DNA from: a virus
Virus record (IMG/VR): IMGVR_UViG_3300024239_000161
Span: 1-64,000 of that record
Strand: one strand, 5' to 3'
DNA length: 64,000 bases
The notes below the pieces were generated by a model that saw only the letters and a list, made by a program, of their open reading frames with translations, was not told the origin of the DNA and did no database searches. Shown here in pieces: positions 25,149 through 33,532 of this stretch (the first letter of the stretch is position 1; every line of letters begins with the position of its first letter). The position numbers and the translations under genes were made by a program.

Positions 25149-25395
25149 AGAATTAGAACAAGTCATAGAAAATAAGTTTCTTACGCCCTCTAAGTTTGCT
25201 CTAGAAATAGAGAACATTGTGGCAGTGGAGAATATGAATTACATTGATGCTATTTGTCATTATTGCGAAATCAATAATCTTGAAGTAGACTCAGTAACGA
25301 AACTTATTTCAAAACCACTTAAAGAAAGACTGAAATGGGATGCCATTCGTCTTAACTTTATGAAGAAAACTTCCCGAGCAAAACTGCCTCTATGA
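25135..25395 (+). CDS. gp33: Late transcription coactivator gp33
   Basis: 86 residues from the ATG at 25135; upstream in-frame codons overlap the nuclease in another frame. LTPSKFALEIENIVAVENMNY, DAICHYCEINNLEVDSV and KPLKERLKWDAIRLNFMKK match the T4 gp33 pattern, including the helix that binds the RNA polymerase flap and the C-terminal clamp-binding tail (here SRAKLPL). It should link RNA polymerase and sigma-like gp55 to the sliding clamp to activate late promoters, consistent with the many ATAAATA motifs here. Confidence 0.8.
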   Translation: MEPNKELEQVIENKFLTPSKFALEIENIVAVENMNYIDAICHYCEINNLEVDSVTKLISKPLKERLKWDAIRLNFMKKTSRAKLPL

Positions 25396-25988
25396 TTGTG
25401 ACTCCTTTTGAAACTTATCAACATTATTTGTCACTTAAAAATCATTTCACAAATCCAAAATACGACTTCTTTAAATACGGTGCGAAGACCCGTGCCAGTG
25501 TAACTTCTTTCAATAAAAGAAAGGACAAATACTGGTTTGAAAAAACTTCGCGTAAGTATGATGACAAAGAAGTCGTAAATTTTCTTGTATCAAACTTTGT
25601 ATCTGCAGACAACCCACAAAACTTATGGATTGGAGAAATTATAAATTCTGGCGAAAGAACATACGCAGAATGGATGCGGAGACAACAGAGTTTGACTTAC
25701 TTATTCAAAGAGCAAAGCAACGAATTGCTCTCGGAGAACAAATTAGAGGATGTTTTCAATTGTTCCAAAGGACACCCAATCATCCTCAAAAAGTTTCTAA
25801 GCGGGCAATTGTCGCTAGAAACCTTAACAATATACGAAAAAATATTTGGTTTCTCAAAAACTTTTGATAAAAAACTTGACGACCCTGTGTGGGAAACCGT
25901 AAGTTTGAAAATAAAAAAATACACTCCATTCATAAATACTGACATATTCCAGTTTAAGAAAATTTTACGGGACATTATAAATGAGTAA
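25392..25988 (+). CDS. gp59: Helicase loader gp59
   Basis: 198 residues. YQHYLSLKNHFTNPKYDFFKYG, FNKRKDKYWFEKTSRKYDD and VVNFLVSNFVSADNPQNLWIGEI align in order with T4 gp59, the all-helical loader of replicative helicase gp41 at forks and recombination intermediates. Starts on the gp33 end (ATGA) and overlaps the next gene by 8 nt. The partner gp32 lies one gene downstream. Confidence 0.85.
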   Translation: MIVTPFETYQHYLSLKNHFTNPKYDFFKYGAKTRASVTSFNKRKDKYWFEKTSRKYDDKEVVNFLVSNFVSADNPQNLWIGEIINSGERTYAEWMRRQQSLTYLFKEQSNELLSENKLEDVFNCSKGHPIILKKFLSGQLSLETLTIYEKIFGFSKTFDKKLDDPVWETVSLKIKKYTPFINTDIFQFKKILRDIINE

Positions 25989-26313
25989 CTTTTTTGACTC
26001 CGATATTATTCAAGATGAACTGAAAGAAATCAATCAGTTACAAGAAAGTATCTACGGAAGTCTTTTGACTTTTGGTATGATGGACCGTGAAACCAAACTG
26101 GAGCATATTGAAAAACTTGAATCCTTGCTAGAAAAGCAAAGAGTGATGTATACTAGGTTGTCCCTTTCAGACGACCCTAAAGCGGTTGAGATGAAAGATA
26201 ACCTACGCAAATCAGTCGCACTGATGGGTTTCCCACCAGAGACTGATATGCAAATCTTATTCAATAGTATGACCAAGACTATCCAATCCCTCAAACAATA
26301 CATTGACGGTTGA
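25981..26313 (+). CDS. DUF1825 family protein
   Basis: 110 residues: FFDSDIIQDELKEINQLQESIYGSLLTF, HIEKLESLLEKQRVMYTRLSLSDDPKA and MGFPPETDMQILF are near-consensus for DUF1825, a cyanobacterial family of unknown function that cyanophages also carry beside gp32. It is helical, with no catalytic motif visible. The shared family with the host suggests an exchange between phage and cyanobacterium. Confidence 0.8.
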   Translation: MSNFFDSDIIQDELKEINQLQESIYGSLLTFGMMDRETKLEHIEKLESLLEKQRVMYTRLSLSDDPKAVEMKDNLRKSVALMGFPPETDMQILFNSMTKTIQSLKQYIDG

Positions 26314-26331
26314 GGGAATCCCTGTTATACT
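26303..26331 (+). promoter_or_regulatory. Sigma70-type promoter of gp32
   Basis: TTGACG at 26303, 17-nt spacer, TATACT at 26326. It overlaps the end of the DUF1825 gene, 43 nt before the gp32 ATG. Confidence 0.7.
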
Positions 26332-26373
26332 ATCCGAGTAATCCCCCGAATCCAATTTATCCGAGGTATCCAA

Positions 26374-27306
26374 ATGGGTTTTTCCGACCTTAAAAAACAA
26401 TCTAAACTTGGTTCTCTCACCGCAAAACTGGTGAAAGAAGTAGAAAAAATGAATACTATTGGAAGTCCTTCCGATGATCGTCTGTGGAAAATGGACGTAG
26501 ATAAAAGCGGTAATGGATATGCCGTAATCCGTTTTCTGCCTGCCCCTGATGGTGAAGACATTCCTTTTGTGAAGGTTTATAGTCACGCATTCCAAGGTCC
26601 TGGTGGTTGGTTGATTGACACCTGCCTGACGACTATGAATCAAAAGTGCCCTGTATGTGAGCACAACTCTGGTCTCTGGAATAACGGCACTGATGCTGGT
26701 AAAGAGGTTGCACGTAAGCAGAAGCGCAAACTGACTTATGTTTCCAACATCTATGTGGTAAAAGATCCTGCCAATCCTGAAAATGAAGGTAAAGTCTTCC
26801 TCTTCAAGTATGGTAAGAAGATCTTTGACAAACTGACTGCTGCAATGCAACCTGAGTTTGAAGATGAAGAAGCAATCGATCCGTTTGACTTCTGGCAAGG
26901 CGCCAACTTCAAACTGAAGGCAAAGAATGTTGCTGGTTATCGTAACTATGATTCCAGTGAGTTTGCTCCTCAGAGTGCTTTGCTGGATGATGATGATGCT
27001 CTGGAAGCAATCTGGAAGAAGCAGTATTCTCTTGCTGAATTTGTTTCTCCCGATCAATTCAAGACTTATGAAGAACTGAAAGCACGTCTTCATTCTGTGC
27101 TTGGATCGAAAGCAAATGTGCGTCTTGATGTCGAAGAAGGTGAAGAGGAAGAATATACTCGTGGGTCTTCCCGTGAGTTGACTGATGACCTTCGTGAGGA
27201 AATCAGCAATCTGAAACCAACTCGCCGCGCTGCTGCTCCTGCGGCAGAAGAAGATGAGGACGATGATGCGCTTTCGTATTTCGCAAAATTAGCATCTGAT
27301 GATTGA
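26374..27306 (+). CDS. gp32: Single-stranded DNA-binding protein gp32
   Basis: 310 residues. The OB-fold core has a zinc site built from a His and DTCLTTMNQKCPVCEHNSG cysteines, a basic N-terminal cooperativity segment (LKKQSKLGSLTAKLVKEVEK), and a strongly acidic C-terminal tail (EEDEDDDALSYFAKLASDD) that recruits other replication proteins. These match T4 gp32. It coats ssDNA in replication, recombination and repair. GC content and codon use are higher than in neighbours, typical of strongly expressed genes. Confidence 0.95.
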   Translation: MGFSDLKKQSKLGSLTAKLVKEVEKMNTIGSPSDDRLWKMDVDKSGNGYAVIRFLPAPDGEDIPFVKVYSHAFQGPGGWLIDTCLTTMNQKCPVCEHNSGLWNNGTDAGKEVARKQKRKLTYVSNIYVVKDPANPENEGKVFLFKYGKKIFDKLTAAMQPEFEDEEAIDPFDFWQGANFKLKAKNVAGYRNYDSSEFAPQSALLDDDDALEAIWKKQYSLAEFVSPDQFKTYEELKARLHSVLGSKANVRLDVEEGEEEEYTRGSSRELTDDLREEISNLKPTRRAAAPAAEEDEDDDALSYFAKLASDD

Positions 27307-27348
27307 TGTCTAAATACTAATGCTCTAACAAGGTCGCACTTTTAGAGA

Positions 27349-27377
27349 AGGGTGGAGAAATCCACCCTATTTTATTA
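27349..27377 (+). terminator. Intrinsic terminator after gp32
   Basis: AGGGTGGA-gaaa-TCCACCCT forms an 8-bp stem with a GNRA-type tetraloop, followed by ATTTTATT. Confidence 0.85.
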
Positions 27378-27383
27378 TAAATA
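27376..27383 (+). promoter_or_regulatory. Late promoter motif TATAAATA
   Basis: 34 nt upstream of the GIY-YIG gene, immediately after the gp32 terminator. CTAAATACTAATGC at 27309 is a near-copy of the sequence around it. Confidence 0.6.
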
Positions 27384-27409
27384 CTATTGCGACCTTAATT
27401 TAGAAGCAG

Positions 27410-28081
27410 ATGGACTATTATACTTACGCATATTTGCGTGAAGATGGGACACCCTATTATATTGGTAAGGGAAAGGGTAGAAGAGCATTTTTAAAACACG
27501 GAAGTTTTTATCCACCATCAAAGGAAAGAATTTTATTTTTAAAAAGAAATCTTACAGAGGAACAAGCATTTAATCACGAAATCTATATGATTGCTGTGTT
27601 TGGCAGAAAAGATCTAGGAACTGGAATTCTTCATAATAAAACTAATGGTGGGGATGGATGTTCTGGAAAAATAATGACTGAAAAGGATATTGAAAATAGA
27701 AGAAAAGCAAGACTTGGAAAACCTTTATCAGAATCTCATAAAAGAAAAATTGCAGAAGCAAATAGAGGAACTCCAAAGACTATTACTGAAAAAAGAAGAC
27801 AGTCAGATATAGAAAAAGGTTTAAGAGCAAGAGGAAAATTAGTTGGAGATAAAAATCCAACTAAAAGACCAGAAGTTAGGAAAAAAATAAGTGATTCTTG
27901 TAAGGGAAGAAAACCTTGGAATAAGGGTATTCAAAATTCAGATATAATGGGAGGTAAAAATCCAAGAGCGAGAAAACTATGCTATAATGGCGTAGTATAT
28001 GATTGCATAAAAGATGCTGTAAAAATGACTGGTAGATCAAAATATTATATTTACAAGTATAGTGTTTTTTATGAAAAGTGA
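27410..28081 (+). CDS. GIY-YIG homing endonuclease (SegA-like)
   Basis: 223 residues. YTYAYLRE and PYYIGKGKGRR form the GIY-YIG core, with EEQAFNHEIYMIAVFGRKDLGTGIL holding the catalytic Glu and NKTNGGDGCSG closing the domain. NUMOD3-like helices follow (LSESHKRKIAEANRG, RPEVRKKISDSCKGRKPWNKG). It is inserted between gp32 and the Mom-like gene. It is a clear paralogue of the minus-strand gene at 32893. Confidence 0.85.
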   Translation: MDYYTYAYLREDGTPYYIGKGKGRRAFLKHGSFYPPSKERILFLKRNLTEEQAFNHEIYMIAVFGRKDLGTGILHNKTNGGDGCSGKIMTEKDIENRRKARLGKPLSESHKRKIAEANRGTPKTITEKRRQSDIEKGLRARGKLVGDKNPTKRPEVRKKISDSCKGRKPWNKGIQNSDIMGGKNPRARKLCYNGVVYDCIKDAVKMTGRSKYYIYKYSVFYEK

Positions 28082-28664
28082 TTATTATATTCAAAGGGTT
28101 CCCAAATCAGAAATAAAAGAATTATTGTATAATTACCATTATCTAAAAGACATATCAAAAGATTTCAAAAGTGGATATAATTATTCTTTATATAAAAAAT
28201 CTTTTACAGATGTGTTAAATATTGGAGGTCCTGTTGGGGTCTGTATTTTCACTGGACTTCCTGTTCCTGAAATCGCAAAAGGTGCCTTTGGATTAGAGAG
28301 AAATGAACAACAAGGATTATTCGAACTTTCACGACTCTGCATTCATCCACAAACTCAACAGAGCGAGTATAATATCACTTCTTGGTTTGTTTCAAAAGCG
28401 ATTAGACAGTTACGAAAAGATACTGAAGTTAAGGCAATTATCTCTTACGCTGATAGTGATTTTCATTCTGGCACAATCTATCGCGCTTGTAACTTTAAGT
28501 ATATGGGTCTCACAGATCCAAAAAAAGATTTCTACTATTCAGACGGAACTAAGCACTCTCGTGGAAAAGTAAAAGGTGCTGAGGGAGAATGGAAAGAACG
28601 CTCCCGCAAGCACCGTTATGTGATAGTTTTTGATAAGAATCTAGAATTAAAATGGAATAGTTGA
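28071..28664 (+). CDS. Mom-like DNA modification / GNAT-fold protein
   Basis: 197 residues from the ATG that overlaps the homing endonuclease end. ELSRLCIHPQTQQSEYNITSW, FVSKAIRQLRKDTEVKAIIS and YADSDFHSGTIYRACNFKYMG match the GNAT-like Mom family; phage Mu Mom modifies adenine to evade host restriction. GNAT features (beta strands and helix with the acetyl-CoA-like pocket) are present, but the catalytic step in Mom is unusual. It ends 18 nt inside the opposing gp53. A genome-protection role is inferred. Confidence 0.6.
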   Translation: MKSDYYIQRVPKSEIKELLYNYHYLKDISKDFKSGYNYSLYKKSFTDVLNIGGPVGVCIFTGLPVPEIAKGAFGLERNEQQGLFELSRLCIHPQTQQSEYNITSWFVSKAIRQLRKDTEVKAIISYADSDFHSGTIYRACNFKYMGLTDPKKDFYYSDGTKHSRGKVKGAEGEWKERSRKHRYVIVFDKNLELKWNS

Positions 28665-29339
28665 TTTAGTATTCTCAGTTTTAATTAGAGTATCATTTAC
28701 ATACTGCGATGACCTATCATAAATCATCGCTTTTCTTGTGTCATTAATAACTTGCTGTAGGTATCTTGGTTTTAATACATAGATACCTCTCTTATCATTA
28801 TTCTTTCTCACTTCATACTCATAATTACTCACTCCTACTATAGGATCTGGAATACGAATCACATCATCTCCTAATCTTGTTGCATCATTTGTATAAAGAG
28901 TGCCATCATCATAGTAAGAAACCTTAAAGTCTGCATCTACAACTTGACCAGCAGGAAGAATTAATCTATCTTCTGAGTCTCTGACTTCTGTAGTTTCGTA
29001 ATGATGAATCGCATTCAAATTATTTCCATAAATTGACTCTGCATAATCATAAACTTGCTTATCGGAAAGTGGCCATTGGTCTCTGAGTCTTGTGATTCCT
29101 GCAGATACGATGACTACCCAATCATATTGAGTGCTACCATAAAGTTCTTGAGCAACTAATTCTGGTCTAGACCCATCTGGAATTTGATATTTGTCAAAGA
29201 CAGTAAAAACATTTTGTAAGTCATCACGCAGTTTGACTCTACGGAAAAGATTCTTGACAATCAAATACTGATCAGATGAATTAGAATCTGATAGGAATGA
29301 CTGATATTCTAAGTTGGGTAGTTCTCTGAAGTAAGTCAT
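28647..29339 (-). CDS. gp53: Baseplate wedge protein gp53
   Basis: 230 residues. TYFRELPNLEYQSFLSDSNSSDQYLIVKNLFRRVKLRDD opens it in the form known for gp53, and YGSTQYDWVVIVSAGITRLRDQWPLSD with HYETTEVRDS and ILPAGQVVD continue the family pattern. It joins wedges of the T4-type baseplate. Overlaps the gp48 stop by one base on the minus strand and converges on the Mom-like gene. Confidence 0.85.
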   Translation of the reverse strand: MTYFRELPNLEYQSFLSDSNSSDQYLIVKNLFRRVKLRDDLQNVFTVFDKYQIPDGSRPELVAQELYGSTQYDWVVIVSAGITRLRDQWPLSDKQVYDYAESIYGNNLNAIHHYETTEVRDSEDRLILPAGQVVDADFKVSYYDDGTLYTNDATRLGDDVIRIPDPIVGVSNYEYEVRKNNDKRGIYVLKPRYLQQVINDTRKAMIYDRSSQYVNDTLIKTENTKSTIPF

Positions 29340-30250
29340 TAGTATCCGACTCCTGTTGCTCCTTCTGTGCTGTTGTAATCTTCCGCGTAAATTGGAGTCA
29401 ATTCTTGGAATTGTAAGGTCAACTGCATATGAACGGGTGTGCCGTCAGAATAAGTTGCATAGGTATTAGAACCTGTAAAGTTTAATCCCAAATTTTGAAG
29501 GGCACATATTTTGTACTTATTTAGATATGGGTGGGGTTTTCCACCACTCATATATTGAATTTTAAAAACACTTGGGGCAGTTAAGAATAATCCTCCTGCA
29601 GCACCTGATGTAGTTCCTTTTCTTGGTGACATTTCCTTTTTTAAGAAATATGCCAAATCTTTAATTACTCTTCCCTCATCAGCATCTCTTGGTGATAAAT
29701 CAAATGCTAAAGAAAAAGGCTCTCTCAAGCTTACTCCTCTAAAAAGTAACTCAATATTTTCATTAATCACTGCTCCAGTATCTCTTGATAGAAGTTCTCC
29801 AAATAAGTTTGGATCGGTTCCAAGTAACTGCTCAACTGCTTTCGTTGCAAAAAAATCTTGAATTGCTTTTTGTCCCAATCCAGTCTGTGCCGAAGATGTT
29901 ACTTTTTTAATAAAAGCAGATACTCCTTGACCAAAACCTTGAAATGAATTTCCCGCTTTTATTGTTTCCTGTGCAACGCCTACCCCAGCAGCTATTATAC
30001 CACTCATACCACCAGAACCCCATCCTGCAGATTGTGAATTGACTGGTAAAGATTGTGGAATTGGAAGAATAACACTACCTCGTATATCTTTTTGACCTAT
30101 AGATTGATAATATGTATCTGAAGTTGGTACTACAAAATTGGTAGAACTTAATTGCCCAACACCTGGAGGGCGATATTCATAAGCATCAATTTTCACATAG
30201 TCGGTATTATTTTCTAATCTTTTTTGTGGATACCTGAATGTGGGTGCCAT
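29339..30250 (-). CDS. gp48: Baseplate tail tube cap gp48
   Basis: 303 residues. FRYPQKRLENNTDYVKIDAYEYRPP is the N-terminus seen in cyanophage gp48; the C-terminal half has MSPRKGTTSGAAGGLFLTAPSVFKIQYMSGGKPHPYLNKYK and ends with tube-like strands (VHMQLTLQFQELTPIYAEDY). gp48 caps the tail tube at the baseplate with gp54. Middle Gly/Ala-rich segment may be a flexible loop. Confidence 0.8.
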   Translation of the reverse strand: MAPTFRYPQKRLENNTDYVKIDAYEYRPPGVGQLSSTNFVVPTSDTYYQSIGQKDIRGSVILPIPQSLPVNSQSAGWGSGGMSGIIAAGVGVAQETIKAGNSFQGFGQGVSAFIKKVTSSAQTGLGQKAIQDFFATKAVEQLLGTDPNLFGELLSRDTGAVINENIELLFRGVSLREPFSLAFDLSPRDADEGRVIKDLAYFLKKEMSPRKGTTSGAAGGLFLTAPSVFKIQYMSGGKPHPYLNKYKICALQNLGLNFTGSNTYATYSDGTPVHMQLTLQFQELTPIYAEDYNSTEGATGVGY

Positions 30251-30265
30251 TTATTTTTTTTTGAA

Positions 30266-30640
30266 CTATTTAGTCCTGACATTGCCGAAAGATAATCTTT
30301 TTAAGTCTTCAATTTCGGATGGATAAATTTCATATAACTTACCCGCGATTTCATCCCAAGTATACTGTCTATCTTTCCCCCAATGATAATTTAATCCAGT
30401 AAATCCCCAGTTATAAACTTTTTTCACATAGACAAAAGGATTTTGGTCATAATTTATGTTTGGAGTTTTTGCATTGTAAACAAAAACATAATACTTTCCT
30501 GCTACTGGAGGTAATGGAGATTCAGTCAATACATTCATAATTTCAATCATTGTATCATCAGCATCTTCAGTACCAATAAACTTTTTTACAAGACCAGCAA
30601 GGCGACTTCTTTGTCTTTGTTGAAGAGTTTTTCTTGGCAT
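30266..30640 (-). CDS. Hypothetical protein of the gp48-gp4 operon
   Basis: 124 residues. N-terminus very basic (RKTLQQRQRSRLAGLVKKF), then a beta-rich segment (GKYYVFVYNAKTPNINYDQ, FVYVKKVYNWGFTGLNYHW) and a helix ending in SFGNVRTK. Not recognised. Its place between gp48 and gp4 suggests a neck or baseplate accessory role. Confidence 0.55.
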   Translation of the reverse strand: MPRKTLQQRQRSRLAGLVKKFIGTEDADDTMIEIMNVLTESPLPPVAGKYYVFVYNAKTPNINYDQNPFVYVKKVYNWGFTGLNYHWGKDRQYTWDEIAGKLYEIYPSEIEDLKRLSFGNVRTK

Positions 30641-31077
30641 TACTTAATCCCTAACTCGTGCTCGGTGATTACTTTAAACTCATAACCTCTATCAGCACAC
30701 CATTCTCTTGCTGCTTCCCACTTTGATTGATTTTTAGCATACTCATAGACCTCAGCAATATATTTTTGTGTTTGCCTCTTTGGTTTAGTAGGAGGGACAG
30801 TTTGCTTCGATGGTTTAATCTCAATCATATATTTTTTGATGCTTCCATCAGACTCTTTAACCTTGATAAGAAAGTCTGGAAAGTATCTGTGAATTCTCCC
30901 ATCTAAAGGTGATCGATAAGGGATACATTTTTCCTCAGATGACCATTCAATTATTTTTTCGTTGGTGTCGCAATATACACAAAACTTTCTTTCCCACAAT
31001 GATCTATAGATGATATTAGTTGGGTCACCATTATATTTTTCTGGATATGATGGTTTATATTTACCTTTATATGACAT
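30640..31077 (-). CDS. gp4: Head completion protein gp4
   Basis: 145 residues: GKYKPSYPEKYNGDPTNIIYRSLWERKFCVYC, then HRYFPDFLIKVKES and YMIEIKPSKQ. The E..D..ExK arrangement is that of a PD-(D/E)XK nuclease-like fold, as proposed for T4 gp4 (gp50/gp4), which completes the head and joins it to the tail. It is the first gene of the minus-strand operon. No late motif was seen on its own strand upstream. Confidence 0.85.
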   Translation of the reverse strand: MSYKGKYKPSYPEKYNGDPTNIIYRSLWERKFCVYCDTNEKIIEWSSEEKCIPYRSPLDGRIHRYFPDFLIKVKESDGSIKKYMIEIKPSKQTVPPTKPKRQTQKYIAEVYEYAKNQSKWEAAREWCADRGYEFKVITEHELGIK

Positions 31078-31084
31078 CTAAATA
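31078..31084 (+). promoter_or_regulatory. Late-promoter-like motif CTAAATA
   Basis: In the 42-nt divergent gap between gp4 and gp54, 42 nt upstream of gp54 on the plus strand. Confidence 0.45.
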
Positions 31085-31119
31085 CTTAATAATATAAACA
31101 GTCGTATAAGGTATTTAGA

Positions 31120-31965
31120 GTGGCAACACCCCGCAGAATATCTGATATTAAGCCATTGATGACCAATCTGGCACAAACTTCTCACTATGAGGTGAAGTTT
31201 GGTACTCTGCCACCACAGTTAATGTCATATCTCCGTAATAAAGGTATTAACTCTAGATTTATTGCTGAAAGTGCAGGTCTTCTCTGCTATTCTGCTGTTC
31301 TTCCAACAACTACATTAGGTTCTTTCACGGTTGATGGAAACTTTATGGGTGTTCAGGAGAAGTTTGCAAACTCTAGAATTTATTCAGAAATCACTCTAGA
31401 TTTTTATGTTGATAGTGATTATCAAATGCTTAATTTCTTAGAGTGTTGGATGGAATTCATTGCAAGTGGATCTTTTTATCGTAATCCTAATACACCTCTT
31501 ACTGGAGAAAATCCTCCAATCAACCAAAATGTAGATGGGTATTTTGTAAGGATGCAATATCCCAAATATTACAAAGCAGATGCTGTATCCATTGTTAAGT
31601 TTGATAGAGATTATAGAAGAGAGATTGAATACAACTTCAGAGGACTATTTCCTCTGAATATAAGTTCTATTCCAGTTTCTTACATGGCATCCGATGTTAT
31701 GAAAGTGTCTGCTTCTTTCCAGTATGACAGATACATTGTTGGAAAGGCAAATTCATTCAATATCTTTAATGGAAACAACAATAATCTTAATCCTCTACAA
31801 CCACAAAATACACCATCCGCTCCACAGTCTGCAGAAGATGTTTACAGAGCATCTCAGGAAACTTTCACCTTTGGCACGCAAACTAATCAAACAATTCAGA
31901 CTGCATCAGAATCTTTATCAGCAAATCCATTATCTACGCAAGCAAACCCCGAAACTCTCTTCTAA
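31120..31965 (+). CDS. gp54: Baseplate tail tube initiator gp54
   Basis: 281 residues. Strand-rich N-terminal 200 residues (SHYEVKFGTLPP, SRIYSEITLDFYVDSDYQMLNFLECWMEFIASG) resemble the tail-tube fold used by gp54 and gp19, with the typical loop FRNPN-like region. C-terminal 80 residues are Gln/Pro/Asn-rich low complexity. gp54 starts tube polymerisation on the baseplate. Starts at a GTG (GTGGCAACACC). Confidence 0.7.
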   Translation: MATPRRISDIKPLMTNLAQTSHYEVKFGTLPPQLMSYLRNKGINSRFIAESAGLLCYSAVLPTTTLGSFTVDGNFMGVQEKFANSRIYSEITLDFYVDSDYQMLNFLECWMEFIASGSFYRNPNTPLTGENPPINQNVDGYFVRMQYPKYYKADAVSIVKFDRDYRREIEYNFRGLFPLNISSIPVSYMASDVMKVSASFQYDRYIVGKANSFNIFNGNNNNLNPLQPQNTPSAPQSAEDVYRASQETFTFGTQTNQTIQTASESLSANPLSTQANPETLF

Positions 31966-31968
31966 ATA
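31962..31968 (+). promoter_or_regulatory. Late-promoter-like motif CTAAATA
   Basis: It spans the gp54 stop and lies 34 nt before the gp26 ATG. Confidence 0.45.
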
Positions 31969-31995
31969 ATTTTAACTGAAATTCTATAGGTCATT

Positions 31996-32715
31996 ATGCC
32001 TTTACCAAAAATATCTACACCAACATATGAGTTGGAAATTCCTTCACTGAAAAAGAGCATTAAGTATCGTCCATTTCTTGTGAAGGAGGAGAAAATTCTA
32101 ATTATTGCGATGGAAAGTGAAGATCCAAAGCAAATTGCCGAAGCTGTTAAGAATGTAATTGGAAATTGTATTATCAGTCGTGGAATCAAGGTTGAGAAAC
32201 TTGCAACCTTTGATATTGAATATTTGTTTCTGAATATTCGAGGAAAATCTGTTGGAGAGTCGGTTGATATTTTAATTACCTGCCCTGATGATGGCACTAC
32301 ACAAGTTCCTATGAGTATCAACTTAGACGATATTCAAGTTGAATTTGATAAGGAGCATTCGAGAGATATTAAACTTGATGATAATCTAACTCTGAGAATG
32401 AGATATCCATCAATGCAAGAGTTTGTGAAGAGTAACTTTGTAGTTGGAGAAGAGATTTCTGTTGATGACACTTTTGATATGATTATTTCTTGTATTGAGC
32501 AGATTTATAGTGAAGAAGAATCTTGGGCAGCATCAGATTCGACTAAAAAAGAATTGAAAGAATTTCTTGAGCAACTCACTTCTCAACAATTCAAAGACAT
32601 TGAAAAGTTTTTTGAAACAATGCCAAAACTTTCTCATACAATTAAAGTGAAGAATCCAAATACTGGAGTTGAAAGTGAAGTTGTCTTGGAGGGTCTAACA
32701 AGTTTTTTCGCCTAG
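31996..32715 (+). CDS. gp26: Baseplate hub assembly protein gp26-like
   Basis: 239 residues. PKISTPTYELEIPSLKKSIKYRPFLVKEEKILIIAMES and RGIKVEKLATFDIEYLFLNIRG are the hallmarks of the T4 gp26-type baseplate protein family (PF12322). Later ITCPDDGTTQVPMSINL and EFLEQLTSQQFKDIEKFFETMP. It is a chaperone-like baseplate hub assembly protein in T4. The following 57-residue gene is likely coupled. Confidence 0.8.
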   Translation: MPLPKISTPTYELEIPSLKKSIKYRPFLVKEEKILIIAMESEDPKQIAEAVKNVIGNCIISRGIKVEKLATFDIEYLFLNIRGKSVGESVDILITCPDDGTTQVPMSINLDDIQVEFDKEHSRDIKLDDNLTLRMRYPSMQEFVKSNFVVGEEISVDDTFDMIISCIEQIYSEEESWAASDSTKKELKEFLEQLTSQQFKDIEKFFETMPKLSHTIKVKNPNTGVESEVVLEGLTSFFA

Positions 32716-32717
32716 CG

Positions 32718-32891
32718 ATGATGCATGAGGATCTTGCATCATATTACAAGACAAATTTTGCCCTTGTACAACATCATCGATGGTCTTTAACTGAACTAGA
32801 AAATCTTATACCTTGGGAAAGGGAAGTTTACATTACTCTTCTCCAACAATATATTGAAGAGGAAAACTTAAAAAATAATCAAAATTCTTAA
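32718..32891 (+). CDS. Small helical protein after gp26 (gp51 position)
   Basis: 57 residues starting MMHEDLASYYKTNFAL, with WSLTELENLIPWEREVYITLL and an acidic, Asn-rich tail. It starts 2 nt after the gp26 stop. The W..L...ip..ER..Yi pattern recalls small tail-assembly partners made after gp26-like proteins (T4 gp51, or GpE-like frameshift partners). I cannot tell which. Confidence 0.55.
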   Translation: MMHEDLASYYKTNFALVQHHRWSLTELENLIPWEREVYITLLQQYIEEENLKNNQNS

Positions 32892-32892
32892 A

Positions 32893-33522
32893 TTATCTTA
32901 TTTTTTCAACTTTTATAATGTCTTTATGTTTTTTTCTATTTCCTAGATAAACCATATGAATATTTCCACAACTATAATTATTTTCCTTTGCCCAACTAGG
33001 CAATCCACATATTTCTATCGTGTTTCCATTTGAGAAAGTAAGTTTCCACCAGTTTGCCCTAGGATGTTTTTCGCCTAATTGTGCATTACTCATTTTTTCT
33101 CTGGTTTCTTTGGATGCAGATTTTCCATAATTATGATTTTTTTCTCCTTTCTGTGCATTGCCTATTTTTTCTTTATGCTCCTTTGAGAGAATTTTATTTT
33201 TGTTTATTTCACTCAAATTTAATTTAAATTCTAAAGAACGAATGGCACCACTTGATCCTTCGCCCCCGCTTGTTTTATTAAGAAGAATACCTGTGCCTAA
33301 ATCTTTTCTACCAAAGACATAAATCATATATTCTTCGTGATTAAATGCTTCTTTTTCTGTGAGATTTTGTTTTAATATTATTATTCTAGATTTATCTTTT
33401 GGAGGCTTTACATCACTCTTTTTTCTTTTGTGCAGTCTATTATTACTTCCTTTACCAATATAATATGGTGTTTTGTTTTCACGCAAATATGCGTAAGTGT
33501 AAAATCTTTTAAGATTTTTCAT
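32893..33522 (-). CDS. GIY-YIG homing endonuclease (minus strand)
   Basis: 209 residues. YTYAYLRENKTPYYIGKGSNN, EKEAFNHEEYMIYVFGRKDL and NKTSGGEGSSG parallel the gene at 27410 almost residue by residue; NUMOD3-like helices (LSKEHKEKIGNAQKG, KETREKMSNAQLG) follow. It is inserted opposite to the surrounding baseplate genes, between the gp26 unit and the hub genes, and has its own minus-strand late motif. Confidence 0.85.
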   Translation of the reverse strand: MKNLKRFYTYAYLRENKTPYYIGKGSNNRLHKRKKSDVKPPKDKSRIIILKQNLTEKEAFNHEEYMIYVFGRKDLGTGILLNKTSGGEGSSGAIRSLEFKLNLSEINKNKILSKEHKEKIGNAQKGEKNHNYGKSASKETREKMSNAQLGEKHPRANWWKLTFSNGNTIEICGLPSWAKENNYSCGNIHMVYLGNRKKHKDIIKVEKIR

Positions 33523-33532
33523 TGTTACTCTA

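Noticed and set aside
26257-27093. 278-residue minus-strand frame over gp32
   Set aside because: Antisense of a confirmed gp32 with no ribosome site; low-quality composition.
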